From positions 1 through 64,000 of the forward strand of contig JAGXGC010000017.1 of the NCBI GenBank assembly GCA_024636935.1: a stretch of DNA of 64,000 nucleotides, given 5' to 3'. Position 1 is the stretch's first letter. Each line of letters starts with the position of its first letter. This document shows positions 46,215-58,121 of this stretch, piece after piece. Under the pieces are notes generated by a model, which saw only the letters and a program-made list of their open reading frames with translations, ran no database searches and was not told the origin of the DNA. Source of the DNA: Sideroxydans sp. (GTDB taxonomy: Bacteria > Pseudomonadota > Gammaproteobacteria > Burkholderiales > Gallionellaceae). Position numbers and translations under genes: made by a program.

Positions 46215-49010
46215 ATGGACCCGACTTTTTCCCTGATTGCGATCCTCGTCATTGCCCTCACTGCCAGTCCCCTCCCGCTGCTGATGCAGCGTTTTGGGCG
46301 TGGTCATGCTGCACTGGCCACGGTTCTGGTGATGTCGGCCTGTCTGGCACTGTTGCTTCCGCTGGTGCCTGCCGTGATGAATGGCACGACCTTGCTAGCG
46401 AGTTTCTCCTGGCTTCCTGACTGGGGACTGGCGCTGTCCTTCCGCCTCGATGGTCTGGGCTTGATGTTCTCGTTACTGATCCTTGGCATCGGTCTGCTAG
46501 TCACGCTGTATGCCTATTACTATCTCGACGGCCATGACCACCTCGGTCGCTTCTACACCCTGCTGCTGCTGTTCATGTCCTCCATGCTGGGCGTGGTGCT
46601 GTCGGAGAACCTGCTGCTGCTGGTGGTGTTCTGGGAACTGACCAGCCTGTCGTCTTTCCTGCTCATCTCCTACAAGCGCGAGAGTTATGAATCGCGCCTC
46701 GCCGCGCGCATCGCACTGGCGGTCACCGGCGGCGGTGGATTAGCGCTGTTCGCCGGGGTGTTGCTGCTCGGTCATATCGTCGGCAGTTTCGAACTGACGC
46801 AGGTGCTGGCGGCGGGCGAACAGATCCGCGCCCACGCGCTTTACGAGATCATGCTGATCCTAGTGCTGCTCGGCGTGTTCACCAAGTCAGCCCAGTTCCC
46901 CTTCCATTTCTGGTTGCCGCAGGCGATGGCCGCGCCTACCCCGGTGTCTGCCTATCTGCATTCAGCCACCATGGTGAAGGCGGGGGTGTTCCTGCTGGCA
47001 CGCCTGTATCCGGCGCTGGCCGGTAGCGATCTGTGGTTCTGGCTGGTCAGCGGCACCGGTGCGTTGACCCTGCTGTATGCCGCCTACCTTGCTTTCTACC
47101 GCTACGACTTCAAGGGCCTGCTCGCTTATTCCACCATCAGCCACCTCGGCCTGATCACGCTGCTGTTCGGCTTGGATACCCCGTTGTCGGTGGTGGCGGG
47201 CGTGTTCCACATCATCAATCATGCGATCTTCAAGGCGTCGCTGTTCATGGCAGCCGGCATCGTCGACCATGAGTGCGGCACGCGCGATATGCGCCGCGTC
47301 AACGGCCTGTTCAAGTTCATGCCGATCACCGCCACGCTGGCCATCGTCGCCGCCGGCTCCATGGCGGGTGTGCCGCTGCTCAACGGCTTCCTGAGCAAAG
47401 AGATGTTCTTCGCCGAAACGGTCGGCCATCCGGTGTTCGACGAGATGAGCTGGCTGCTACCCGCCTTCGCCACGCTGGCCGGCATCCTCGCCGTGGCCTA
47501 CTCATCGCGCTTCATCCACGACGTGTTCTTCAATGGCGACCCCGTCAATCTGCCGCGCAAACCGCACGAGCCGCCGCGCTGGATGCGGGCGCCGGTCGAG
47601 GTGCTGGTGGCGATGTGTCTGCTAGTTGGCATCTTCCCGCAATGGAGCATCGCACCCATCCTCAATGTCGCTGCCGGAGCGGTGTTGCAGCAACCACTGC
47701 CCGCATTCCATCTGGCCATCTGGCACGGCTTCAACGCACCGTTCATGATGAGTCTGCTCGCGCTGGCGGGCGGCATCGGTTTATATGTCATGCGCAAACC
47801 GCTGTATGCGTTCTATGACCGACTGCCGACCATCCATGCCAGCATCGTGTTCGAGCGCGCCTATGAGAATCTGGTGACCTTCGCACGCACGCTGCTTGCC
47901 GGGCTGGACAACGGTTCGCTGCAACGCTACCTCGCACTGTTCTTCGCTTTCGTGCTGGCACTGGGCGGCTGGGCGTGGTGGTCTGCCCCATCAGCCGCAC
48001 CAGCTGTGGTAACGCAAACCGCCGATGCTGCCAGCTTGGTCGCACTCGGCATGCTGATGCTGGCCGCTTTCGGCGTGGTGTCGCAGCATCGCAAGCGTCT
48101 CACCGCCATCGTGTTCACCAGTGTGATCGGCCTGATCGTGGCGCTGATCTTCGTGCGTTTCTCCGCACCCGACCTTGCGCTCACGCAACTGGTGGTCGAA
48201 GTGGTCAGCATCGTGCTGTTGCTGCTGGCGCTGTATTACCTGCCGCCTACCTCACCCGCCGAAGAGGATTTGCCGCGCATCGTTCGCGATGCATTGCTGG
48301 CCCTTACCGCCGGTGTCGGACTGGGTGCGGCCAGTTACGTCCTGCTGACTACGCCGTTCGAAACGATCTCTGGCTTCTATCTTGCGCAGGCCGTGCCGGG
48401 TGGTGGCGGCAGCAATGTGGTGAACGTGATCCTGGTGGACTTCCGTGGTTTCGACACGCTGGGCGAGATCACCGTGCTGGCGATGGTGGGACTGGCGGCG
48501 CACGCGCTACTCGACCAGCTGATCCTCAAGGCGCCGACGCATGACAGTGAAGGTCGTCACTGGGCGCGCGAGCGCCACCCGCTGTTCCTTGAGATGCTGA
48601 TGCGTCCACTGCTACCGCTAGCGCTGATGGTGTCGATCTACATCTTTTTACGCGGACATAATTTGCCGGGCGGCGGCTTCGTCGCCGGACTGGTGACCGG
48701 CGTGGCGCTGATCCTGCAATATCTCGCCAGCGGCATCGGCTTCGCCAGCGCGCGCCTGCCACAACGCTTGCCCTTGTTCCTCGCGGCCGGACTCGCTTGT
48801 GCGGGTGGCATCGGTGCGGCGAGCTCGTTACTCGGTTTTCCTTTCCTCACCACCGCACACGGCCACCTCACGCTGCCTTTGCTCGGCGACATCGAACTGG
48901 CCTCCGCCCTGATCTTCGATCTCGGCGTGTATCTGGTAGTGGTCAGTGTGGTACTGATGGTGCTGGCTGACCTTGGCAAGCTGTCTGTGCATGAAGGAGT
49001 GAAAAGCTGA
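46215..49010 (+). CDS. mnhA: Mrp/Mnh Na+/H+ antiporter subunit A, fused to subunit B
   Basis: This 931-residue protein is related to NuoL. It has the NADH-quinone oxidoreductase-like antiporter core (VVFWELTSLSSFLLISYKRE, FWLPQAMAAPTPVSAYLHSA, TMVKAGVFLLARLYP, FKGLLAYSTISHLGL, HIINHAIFKASLFM). The C-terminal third carries the MrpB-like domain (VNVILVDFRGFDTLGEITVL, then RPLLPLALMVSIYIFLRGHN and GGGFVAGLVTGVALI). It forms part of a large membrane complex that exports Na+ in exchange for protons. The separate MnhB gene is absent because it is fused here, as in many Gram-negative operons. The next gene starts with a one-base overlap. Confidence 0.94.
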   Translation: MDPTFSLIAILVIALTASPLPLLMQRFGRGHAALATVLVMSACLALLLPLVPAVMNGTTLLASFSWLPDWGLALSFRLDGLGLMFSLLILGIGLLVTLYAYYYLDGHDHLGRFYTLLLLFMSSMLGVVLSENLLLLVVFWELTSLSSFLLISYKRESYESRLAARIALAVTGGGGLALFAGVLLLGHIVGSFELTQVLAAGEQIRAHALYEIMLILVLLGVFTKSAQFPFHFWLPQAMAAPTPVSAYLHSATMVKAGVFLLARLYPALAGSDLWFWLVSGTGALTLLYAAYLAFYRYDFKGLLAYSTISHLGLITLLFGLDTPLSVVAGVFHIINHAIFKASLFMAAGIVDHECGTRDMRRVNGLFKFMPITATLAIVAAGSMAGVPLLNGFLSKEMFFAETVGHPVFDEMSWLLPAFATLAGILAVAYSSRFIHDVFFNGDPVNLPRKPHEPPRWMRAPVEVLVAMCLLVGIFPQWSIAPILNVAAGAVLQQPLPAFHLAIWHGFNAPFMMSLLALAGGIGLYVMRKPLYAFYDRLPTIHASIVFERAYENLVTFARTLLAGLDNGSLQRYLALFFAFVLALGGWAWWSAPSAAPAVVTQTADAASLVALGMLMLAAFGVVSQHRKRLTAIVFTSVIGLIVALIFVRFSAPDLALTQLVVEVVSIVLLLLALYYLPPTSPAEEDLPRIVRDALLALTAGVGLGAASYVLLTTPFETISGFYLAQAVPGGGGSNVVNVILVDFRGFDTLGEITVLAMVGLAAHALLDQLILKAPTHDSEGRHWARERHPLFLEMLMRPLLPLALMVSIYIFLRGHNLPGGGFVAGLVTGVALILQYLASGIGFASARLPQRLPLFLAAGLACAGGIGAASSLLGFPFLTTAHGHLTLPLLGDIELASALIFDLGVYLVVVSVVLMVLADLGKLSVHEGVKS

Positions 49011-49336
49011 TGGAAGCCTTACTCGCCATTGCCATCGGCCTGCTCACCGCCTGTGGCGTCTTTCTGATGCTGCGTCCGCGCACCTTCTCGCTGGTGCTGG
49101 GACTGACTTTACTGTCCTACGCGGTAAACCTGTTCCTGTTCGCCGGCGGTCGCTTGAAAATGGATGCCCCGCCGTTGATCCGTGATGGTGCGAATTACAC
49201 CGACCCGTTGCCGCAGGCGCTGGTGCTGACCGCCATCGTCATCGGCTTCGGCATGACCGCCTATCTGGTGATGCTGGCGCTGCGCGCACTGGCGGAATCC
49301 GGCGACGACAACGTGGATGCGAAGGAAAAATCTTGA
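49010..49336 (+). CDS. mnhC: Mrp/Mnh antiporter subunit C
   Basis: A 108-residue NuoK-like protein with three membrane helices. FLMLRPRTFSLVLGLTLLSY and the conserved NLFLFAGGRLKMDAPPLI, with DPLPQALVLTAIVIGFGMTA, are the MrpC signature. The start overlaps mnhA by one base, and it overlaps the mnhD start by four. Confidence 0.95.
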   Translation: MEALLAIAIGLLTACGVFLMLRPRTFSLVLGLTLLSYAVNLFLFAGGRLKMDAPPLIRDGANYTDPLPQALVLTAIVIGFGMTAYLVMLALRALAESGDDNVDAKEKS

Positions 49337-50862
49337 CCCAGCACGCCGCCATCCTGCCCATCCTGATTCCCTTCGCCGCCGCCCTGTTGCAATTGGCGGC
49401 GAAGGGTTACGGCATCACTACCCAGCGCAGCATCGGACTGGTCGCCGTGCTGCTCGGCGTGTGCGCCGCGACCTGGCTGGTGTGGCTGGCGGATACGGGC
49501 GGCGTGCTTGTATATGCCTTGGGCAACTGGGCGGCACCGTTCGGCATCGTGCTGGCGGTGGATCGACTGGCTGCGATGATGGTGTTGCTGACTGCTCTGC
49601 TGTCCGCTGCCGCATTGCTGTATGCCAGCGCCGGATTCGACCAACGCGGGCGACATTTCCATCCACTGTTCCAGTTGCAGATTGTCGGCTTGCAGGGCGC
49701 CTTCCTCACCGGCGACCTGTTCAATCTGTTCGTGTTCTTTGAGGTTATGCTGCTCGCTTCCTATGTGCTGCTGGCACACGGTGGCGGCATGGCGCGCACC
49801 CGCGCCGGGCTGGCCTACGTCGTGCTGAACCTCGCCGGATCGGCACTGTTCCTCATCGCGCTGGGTATGTTGTACGGCACGTTGGGCACCTTGAATCTGG
49901 CCGATGTCGCGCTGCGCTTGCAAACGCTGGACGACAACCACGCACTGGCGCGATTGGCCTGCATATTACTGATTGCGGTGTTCGCACTGAAGGCCGCGCT
50001 GCTGCCACTTTCGTTCTGGTTGCCGCACGCCTATGCCGCCGCCGGTGCACCGGTCGCGGCCCTGTTCGTCATCATGACCAAGGTCGGCATCGTCAGCATC
50101 ATGCGTGTGCAGGCCATCGCCTTCGCACCGGCCTCCGCTACGGCCGATCTGCTCGACGGCTGGTTATTACCGCTGGCACTGGCGACAGTGTTGCTCGCCG
50201 CACTGGGCGCACTCGCTGCTCCGCGTCTGCGCGATCTGACGGCTTGGCTGGTACTGGCGTCCGCCGGTACGCTGCTCATCACGCCTGTTTTCCCGCAGGC
50301 ACAAGTCTCGGCTGCGGCGCTGTATTACCTGCTGCAATCCACTTTCGTCGCCGCCGCGCTATTCCTGGTCGCGGCACTGGTGGCCGAGCGGCGCGGCGAG
50401 CTGTCCGACCTGTTCCAGAGCGGACCGCGCCTGCATGCACCCTGGCTGGGCTTTGCCTTTCTGCTGGCTGCCGCCAGTGCGGTCGGATTACCGCCGTTCG
50501 CCGGCTTCCTCGGCAAACTGATGTTGCTGAGCGCACTGCGTGACAGCGGTCAGGCGACGGCGATCTGGTTCGTGCTGCTGTTCGCCGGCCTGCTGTTGAT
50601 GCTGGCACTGGGCAAGAACGGGGGGCGGCTGTTCTGGGAACGCAGTCCACACCATCCACACGCTATCGCAGTTCCCGCCGGCTGGCGTCGTGCCATCGCC
50701 GTTACCCTACTGGTGTCGCCCGCGCTGCTGCTGGCACTGTTCGCGCGACCGGTGGCGGATTACACGGCACGCGCCGCCGCACAGTTACATCAGCCGCAAG
50801 CCTATATCTCAGCCGTGCTCGGTGAGAATCGCGCAACCGTCCAACGGGAGGTCAGACCATGA
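49333..50862 (+). CDS. mnhD: Mrp/Mnh antiporter subunit D
   Basis: A 509-residue NuoM/N-like subunit with FFEVMLLASYVLLAHGGG, the FWLPHAYAAAGAPVAALFVI segment (Pro/His-containing proton path), MTKVGIVSIMR and GLPPFAGFLGKLMLL. The start is a TTG overlapping the mnhC stop, with GAAGGA upstream, which is unusual in this window and may lower its rate. It is the second antiporter-like subunit of the Mrp complex. Confidence 0.94.
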   Translation: MTQHAAILPILIPFAAALLQLAAKGYGITTQRSIGLVAVLLGVCAATWLVWLADTGGVLVYALGNWAAPFGIVLAVDRLAAMMVLLTALLSAAALLYASAGFDQRGRHFHPLFQLQIVGLQGAFLTGDLFNLFVFFEVMLLASYVLLAHGGGMARTRAGLAYVVLNLAGSALFLIALGMLYGTLGTLNLADVALRLQTLDDNHALARLACILLIAVFALKAALLPLSFWLPHAYAAAGAPVAALFVIMTKVGIVSIMRVQAIAFAPASATADLLDGWLLPLALATVLLAALGALAAPRLRDLTAWLVLASAGTLLITPVFPQAQVSAAALYYLLQSTFVAAALFLVAALVAERRGELSDLFQSGPRLHAPWLGFAFLLAAASAVGLPPFAGFLGKLMLLSALRDSGQATAIWFVLLFAGLLLMLALGKNGGRLFWERSPHHPHAIAVPAGWRRAIAVTLLVSPALLLALFARPVADYTARAAAQLHQPQAYISAVLGENRATVQREVRP

Positions 50863-51350
50863 TGCGTCGCCTGCTGCCACGTCCCGCTTTGTCGATCAGT
50901 CTGTTCCTGCTGTGGGCAGCGCTGAGCAATGCCGCTTCCTTCGCCAGCCTGCTGTTGGGCGCGCTGCTGGCGCTGCTATTGCCGTTCATCGTATCGCCGT
51001 TCTGGCCGGATGCGCTGCACATCCAACGCCCCGCGCTTGCGCTGCGATTCGCCGCGCGCATCGGCTGGGACATCCTGCTCGCCAACTGGGCGGTTGCTCG
51101 ACGCGTGGTGGGGCCGGTGGCGGCATTGCATCCAGCCTTCATCGAAGTGCCGCTGGACCTGCGCGACCCGTTCGCCGCCACGGTGCTGGGCAGCGTCGTG
51201 TCGCTGACCCCGGGCACGGTGTCCATCGATGTGGACCGCGAACGTTGGGTATTGCAAGTCCACGCACTCGACGCACCCGATCCGCAGGCACTGATACGCG
51301 AGATCAAGCAACGCTATGAAACGCCCATACGGGAGATATTCGCATGCTGA
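50859..51350 (+). CDS. mnhE: Mrp/Mnh antiporter subunit E
   Basis: A 163-residue subunit with two or three N-terminal membrane helices and a soluble C-terminal domain, DPFAATVLGSVVSLTPGTVS, followed by VDRERWVLQVHALD, which is the MrpE hallmark. It is coupled to mnhD by an ATGA overlap and overlaps mnhF by 7 bases. Confidence 0.94.
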   Translation: MMRRLLPRPALSISLFLLWAALSNAASFASLLLGALLALLLPFIVSPFWPDALHIQRPALALRFAARIGWDILLANWAVARRVVGPVAALHPAFIEVPLDLRDPFAATVLGSVVSLTPGTVSIDVDRERWVLQVHALDAPDPQALIREIKQRYETPIREIFAC

Positions 51351-51613
51351 ACATCGCCATCGAGATCGGTTTCGTGTTGATCGGCCTTGCCATGTTGCTC
51401 AATCTTTGGCGACTGTTGCAAGGGCCGGACATCACTGACCGCATCCTCGCGCTCGACACGCTCAATATCAATGCCATCGCGTTGCTGGTGCTGTACGGCA
51501 TCCGCGAAGCGAGCAGCGCCTACTTTGAAGGCGCGTTGATCCTGGCAGCGATGGGCTTCGTCGCCACCATCGCCTTGTGCAAATACTTGTTGCGCGGAGA
51601 CATCATCGAATGA
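51344..51613 (+). CDS. mnhF: Mrp/Mnh antiporter subunit F
   Basis: An 89-residue subunit with three helices. The signature LLQGPDITDRILALDTLNIN is typical of MrpF. It overlaps mnhE by 7 bases. The next gene, mnhG, is 85 bp away, unlike the tight packing so far; the gap holds a long palindrome. Confidence 0.94.
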   Translation: MLNIAIEIGFVLIGLAMLLNLWRLLQGPDITDRILALDTLNINAIALLVLYGIREASSAYFEGALILAAMGFVATIALCKYLLRGDIIE

Positions 51614-51643
51614 GCCTACAATCTGTTGTCCACGAAATACACG

Positions 51644-51675
51644 GAAAGACACGAACGATTCGTTTCGTGTCTTTC
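51644..51675. repeat. 12-bp perfect palindrome between mnhF and mnhG
   Basis: GAAAGACACGAA (51644-51655) faces TTCGTGTCTTTC (51664-51675) across an 8-base loop. Just before it lies CCACGAAATACACG, so the segment repeats a CACGAAA/GACACGAA-type unit. The palindrome interrupts an otherwise tightly packed operon. It lacks a T-run directly after the stem (CATAG follows), so simple termination is not favoured; an RNA hairpin, processing site or dispersed small repeat are the options. Confidence 0.65.
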
Positions 51676-51698
51676 ATAGACGCATTGAGGTTTATAAA

Positions 51699-52028
51699 AT
51701 GAATCCGGCCATCGAATTCCTTGTCGCAGTTCTTATCCTGCTCGGCGCGCTGTTCGCGCTGCTGGGTTCGGTGGGATTGGCGCGTTTGCCGGACTTTTTC
51801 ACCCGTTTGCACGGTCCGACCAAGGCCACCACGCTGGGCGTGGGTGCGATGGCCTTAGCCTCTGCCATATATTTCACCGCCACGCAGCCAGATTTCAGCC
51901 TACACGAGATCGCGGTGATGATTTTCCTGTTCATCACCGCACCGGTGTCGGCGCATCTGCTGGCCAAGGCGGCGCTGCATCGGCACAGCGCAGAACATGG
52001 CAGGGATGTTAACGATACAAACGAATGA
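51699..52028 (+). CDS. mnhG: Mrp/Mnh antiporter subunit G
   Basis: A 109-residue subunit with three helices. The family core LGSVGLARLPDFFTRLHGPT and KATTLGVGAMALASAIYF is clear, and the C-terminal FLFITAPVSAHLLAKAA ends the last helix. It completes A(B)CDEFG. TGAGG about ten bases upstream serves as ribosome site. Confidence 0.94.
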   Translation: MNPAIEFLVAVLILLGALFALLGSVGLARLPDFFTRLHGPTKATTLGVGAMALASAIYFTATQPDFSLHEIAVMIFLFITAPVSAHLLAKAALHRHSAEHGRDVNDTNE

Positions 52029-52190
52029 ACCCGACAGCGAAAAACCTGTCCACAGCTAACGCTGATTTTCAGACCGCCCTCTATGAGCGAAAAATCACCG
52101 CCAAGACCTACCGATTGTTCGAAGCCATTTGTTTTTGATCTGCGCAATTTGCCGACGAACCACTTCCTCAGGGAGGAATGAGAGATACAC
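52029..52190. other. Gap between mnhG and the P-type ATPase gene
   Basis: About 160 bp without a convincing gene, hairpin or promoter. The last 25 bp hold AGGGAGGAATGAG, a possible ribosome site region for the ATPase start. Confidence 0.4.
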
Positions 52191-54883
<2,693 letters not shown>

Positions 54884-54887
<4 letters not shown>

Positions 54888-56503
54888 ACGATTGGGCGAC
54901 CTACGGGGGTTTACTAGGCGGTATCGGGCTATTCCTGCTCGGCATGAGCCTGATGACGGACGGACTCAAACTCGCCGCAGGCCCCGCACTTGGACGCATC
55001 CTCACTTATTCCACCAAGACGCGGATGCGCGGTCTGGCATCGGGTGCGCTGTTGACGGCATTGGTGCAATCCTCCAGCGCAGTGACTGTCGCAGCCATCG
55101 GCTTCGTCAACGCCGGCCTGCTGACTCTGGGACAGTCCTTGTGGGTGTTGTTCGGCTCCAACGTCGGCACCACTATGACCGGCTGGCTGGTGGCACTGGT
55201 CGGTCTCAAGTTCAAAGTCGATCTGCTCGCACTGCCACTGATCGGCATCGGTATGGCGCTGCGCCTTTCCGGTGAACACAGCAGGCGTGGTGCAGCAGGA
55301 TTGGCGCTTGCCGGATTTGGCGTGTTGTTCCTAGGCATCGATATGCTCAAGGATTCCTTCTCGGGATTCACGAGCGGCTTCACACTGAACGAATTCGAGG
55401 GCATGACAGGCATCGCGCTGATGGTGCTGTCGGGCATCTTGATGACGGTGCTGATGCAGGCTTCCGCCGCTGCGCTGGTATTGGCGTTCACCGCCGCCGA
55501 GAGTGGCATGCTGGGAATAGAAGCTGCCGCTGCCGTGGTGATTGGCGCCAATGTCGGCACCACCGTGACCGCACTGATCGCAGCCATCGGCGCCACGCCG
55601 AATGCCAAACGCGCCGCCAGCGCGCATGTGATGTTCAACGTCTTGACGGGCATCGTCGCCTTGTTGCTGCTACCTCTCTTGCTCATGCTCGTCGCCGAGT
55701 TGCGAGAACTATTGGAACTGGATCCGGCGCCCGCAGCCTTTCTGGCGATGTTCCATACCGTATTCAATCTGCTTGGCGTAGTGCTGATGTGGCCGCTGGT
55801 GAATAGGTTGACCCATTTTCTGGAACGTAGATTCCGCACAGCAGAAGAGGATGATGCGCGACCACAGCATCTGGACACCAATCTGCTGGGGGTGCCGACA
55901 TTGGCACTGGACGCACTACATCAGGAGGTGCGCCGGATAGGTGTGCTGGCCATTCGTATGTTTAGAGATGCAGCAAGCAGTGAGTCGCAAGAAACATTGG
56001 CGCGCGAACATCGTGCCATCGTCGAGCTGAACCATGCCGTCGCTGATTTTGTCATGCAATTGAGTCGCACCGAAATGTCGACCGAAAACGCACAGCGCCT
56101 ACCTGACATCCTACGTATCGCTCGCTATTACGAGACGCTGGCTGAACTGGCAGTAGAACTGGCGAAGACGCTGCGCGAGAACACCACTCCCGTCCCAGTC
56201 GAAGCCGGAAAATTCAACGCACAGGCTGAGGCATTTCTTGATTCTGTCGATCCGGACACCACCATTCAAGACCGGCTTGCTATCAACCAAACTCTCGGTT
56301 CTCTGGAAGAACATTACCAGTCGCTTAAGTCGCATTTTCTAGCGGCAGGTGCGCGCGGCGAGCTGCCGGTGATGGAGATGGAATCGCGCTTGCGCGCGGC
56401 CAGCATGATGCGGCGCGCAATCGAGCAAGCAGTCAAAGCGGCGATCATGCTCGATGGTGAAAAAGCTGCAGTACCGCATGAGGCCGAAAGTACCTCTGCA
56501 TGA
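54884..56503 (+). CDS. Na/Pi cotransporter family protein with PhoU-like domain
   Basis: The 539-residue protein from the ATG at 54884 has the Na/Pi (NptA) repeats with the QSSSA motif (LLTALVQSSSAVTVAAIGFV) and its partner LMQASAAALVLAFT in the second repeat, and GSNVGTTMTGWLVAL with GANVGTTVTALIAAI. After about residue 330 a PhoU-like helical C-terminal domain follows. It should bring in phosphate with Na+, or export it. It is coupled to the ATPase gene before and the DUF2062 gene after by ATGA overlaps, which supports a shared Na+ theme. Confidence 0.9.
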
Positions 56504-57042
56504 AACAGCGATTAAAAAAGCTACTGCCGAATGCCGATTACGTGCGTGACAACCGCTGGTTGCGCTGGCTTGGACCGACGCTGTTTCGTCCGCAACTGTG
56601 GCACATCACCCGGCGCGGTGTGGCACTCGGTGTGGCACTCGGTATCTTTTTCGGCCTACTGATCCCAGTCGCTCAAATTCCGCTGTCTGCCGCCTCGGCA
56701 GTGATTTTGCGCGCCAACCTTCCGGCTGCCATCGCCAGCACGCTTATCACCAATCCCATCACCTTCGCGCCGATCTATTACGGCGCTTACCGCATCGGTA
56801 CGGTATTGATCGGCAATGGTTCGCCTCCGCCTGATTTCGATGTCGCACCGGCGCAGGAGATGAATAGTGGGGAAGCTGGAGGCTGGATCTCGCGCATCAT
56901 GGCGTTGGGCAAACCCTTGCTGCTAGGGTTGCTCATCGTGGCATGTTCGGCGAGCGTACTGTCTTACCTGCTGATCATGGGAGTGTGGCGCCTGAAGATA
57001 GTATCGGCCTGGCGCCGCCGGCAGCGACGACAGGCCGACTAA
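56500..57042 (+). CDS. DUF2062 membrane protein
   Basis: A 180-residue protein with the DUF2062 core GVALGIFFGLLIPVAQIPLS and ANLPAAIASTLITNPITFAP, two or three membrane helices and a basic C-terminus (AWRRRQRRQAD). Members of this family are found near cell-envelope genes, but no activity is established. Its start overlaps the Na/Pi gene stop. Confidence 0.85.
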   Translation: MKQRLKKLLPNADYVRDNRWLRWLGPTLFRPQLWHITRRGVALGVALGIFFGLLIPVAQIPLSAASAVILRANLPAAIASTLITNPITFAPIYYGAYRIGTVLIGNGSPPPDFDVAPAQEMNSGEAGGWISRIMALGKPLLLGLLIVACSASVLSYLLIMGVWRLKIVSAWRRRQRRQAD

Positions 57043-57055
57043 CGAGCATAGCCAT

Positions 57056-57073
57056 CTCCCGCACGCGGGTGAG
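57056..57073. repeat. Short CCCGC-AC-GCGGG hairpin with G-rich flank
   Basis: CTCCCGCACGCGGGTGAG (stem CCCGC/GCGGG) is followed by GGAGGGAGGGGC. It resembles the degenerate CTCTCCCGCACGCGGGAGAG type of dispersed extragenic repeats in proteobacteria. It lies 13 bp after the DUF2062 stop, where it could also weaken read-through. One copy only is seen in this window. Confidence 0.45.
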
Positions 57074-57140
57074 GGAGGGAGGGGCTCCGAGTGCCAATTC
57101 CTGCAATCCTAGCTAGTGCTGTCGTGTAGCGAGGCACTGC

Positions 57141-57146
57141 TATAAT
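57141..57146 (+). promoter_or_regulatory. -10 box of the PfkB-kinase/fructosamine-kinase pair
   Basis: TATAAT in GCTATAATCCGCGC stands 33 bp before the kinase ATG. No clear -35 element. Confidence 0.5.
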
Positions 57147-57179
57147 CCGCGCACCACTCAATAACTCTTGCGGAAAAAC

Positions 57180-58118
57180 ATGAAGACTCTGATCTGCGGT
57201 TCCATGGCTTTCGACACCATCATGGTGTTCAAAGACCACTTTAAAAAACACATCCTGCCCGAGCAGATCCATATTCTGAACGTTGCCTTCCTGGTGCCCG
57301 AGATGCGCCGTGAATACGGTGGCTGTGCCGGCAACATCGCCTACAACCTGCAGATGCTCGGCGGACAGCCAATGATCATGGCGACCGTGGGCGACGACTT
57401 TGGCCCCTACGCAACACGTCTGACGAATCTAGGCTTGCCACAAACGCACATCAAACATGTCGAGGGCAACTTCACCGGTCAGGCATTCATCACCACTGAC
57501 CTGGACGACAACCAGATCACCGCCTTCCACCCGGGCGCGATGAGCATGTCGCACCTGAACCATGTAAAAGATGCCAAGGAAATCACGCTGGCAATCGTTT
57601 CTCCGGACGGACGAGACGGCATGCTCGAGCATTCGCGCGAACTGAACGAGGCGGGTATCCCCTTTCTATTCGATCCGGGCCAAGGCATGCCCATGTTCTC
57701 AGGCGAAGAGTTGCTGGAAATGGTCGAACTTTCCAACTACGTCACGCTCAATGATTACGAAGCCAAGATGTTGCAGGAGAAAACTGGCAAGACACTGGCC
57801 GACATCTCCCAACGCGTCTCCGCGCTCATCGTCACACTAGGCGGGGACGGCTCTATGATCTATGCCGATGGCAAGCAGATCGCCATCCCCACGCCGAAGC
57901 CAAAAGCCATCGTCGATCCGACCGGTTGCGGTGATGCCTATCGCGCCGGCCTGATGTATGGCATCCAAGCAGGCTGGGATTGGGAGACCTCTGGCCGTCT
58001 GGCCTCGCTGATGGGCTCGATCAAGATCGCCAGCCGTGGTGGACAGAACCACAAGCACTCACGCACCGAGATCATGGAGATGTTCGAGAAAAACTTCGGT
58101 TTCACTATCAAGCTTTAA
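57180..58118 (+). CDS. PfkB-family kinase, probably adenosine kinase-like
   Basis: The 312-residue protein from the ATG at 57180 (MKTLICGSMAFDTIMVFKDH) is a ribokinase-fold kinase, with YGGCAGNIAYNLQMLGGQPM (substrate region) and IVDPTGCGDAYRAGLMYGIQ (anion hole and catalytic Asp). Betaproteobacterial proteins with this start (CGSxAFDTIMVF) are usually annotated as adenosine kinase or carbohydrate kinase. An in-frame ATG at 57168 gives four extra residues. It is followed by a fructosamine-kinase-family gene 3 bp later. Confidence 0.85.
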   Translation: MKTLICGSMAFDTIMVFKDHFKKHILPEQIHILNVAFLVPEMRREYGGCAGNIAYNLQMLGGQPMIMATVGDDFGPYATRLTNLGLPQTHIKHVEGNFTGQAFITTDLDDNQITAFHPGAMSMSHLNHVKDAKEITLAIVSPDGRDGMLEHSRELNEAGIPFLFDPGQGMPMFSGEELLEMVELSNYVTLNDYEAKMLQEKTGKTLADISQRVSALIVTLGGDGSMIYADGKQIAIPTPKPKAIVDPTGCGDAYRAGLMYGIQAGWDWETSGRLASLMGSIKIASRGGQNHKHSRTEIMEMFEKNFGFTIKL

Positions 58119-58121
58119 GGC

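Noticed and set aside
49333-49336. Possible frameshift at the mnhC-mnhD junction because mnhD lacks an ATG
   Set aside because: The TTG overlapping the mnhC stop has GAAGGA upstream and yields a normal MnhD N-terminus, so an alternative start codon explains it.
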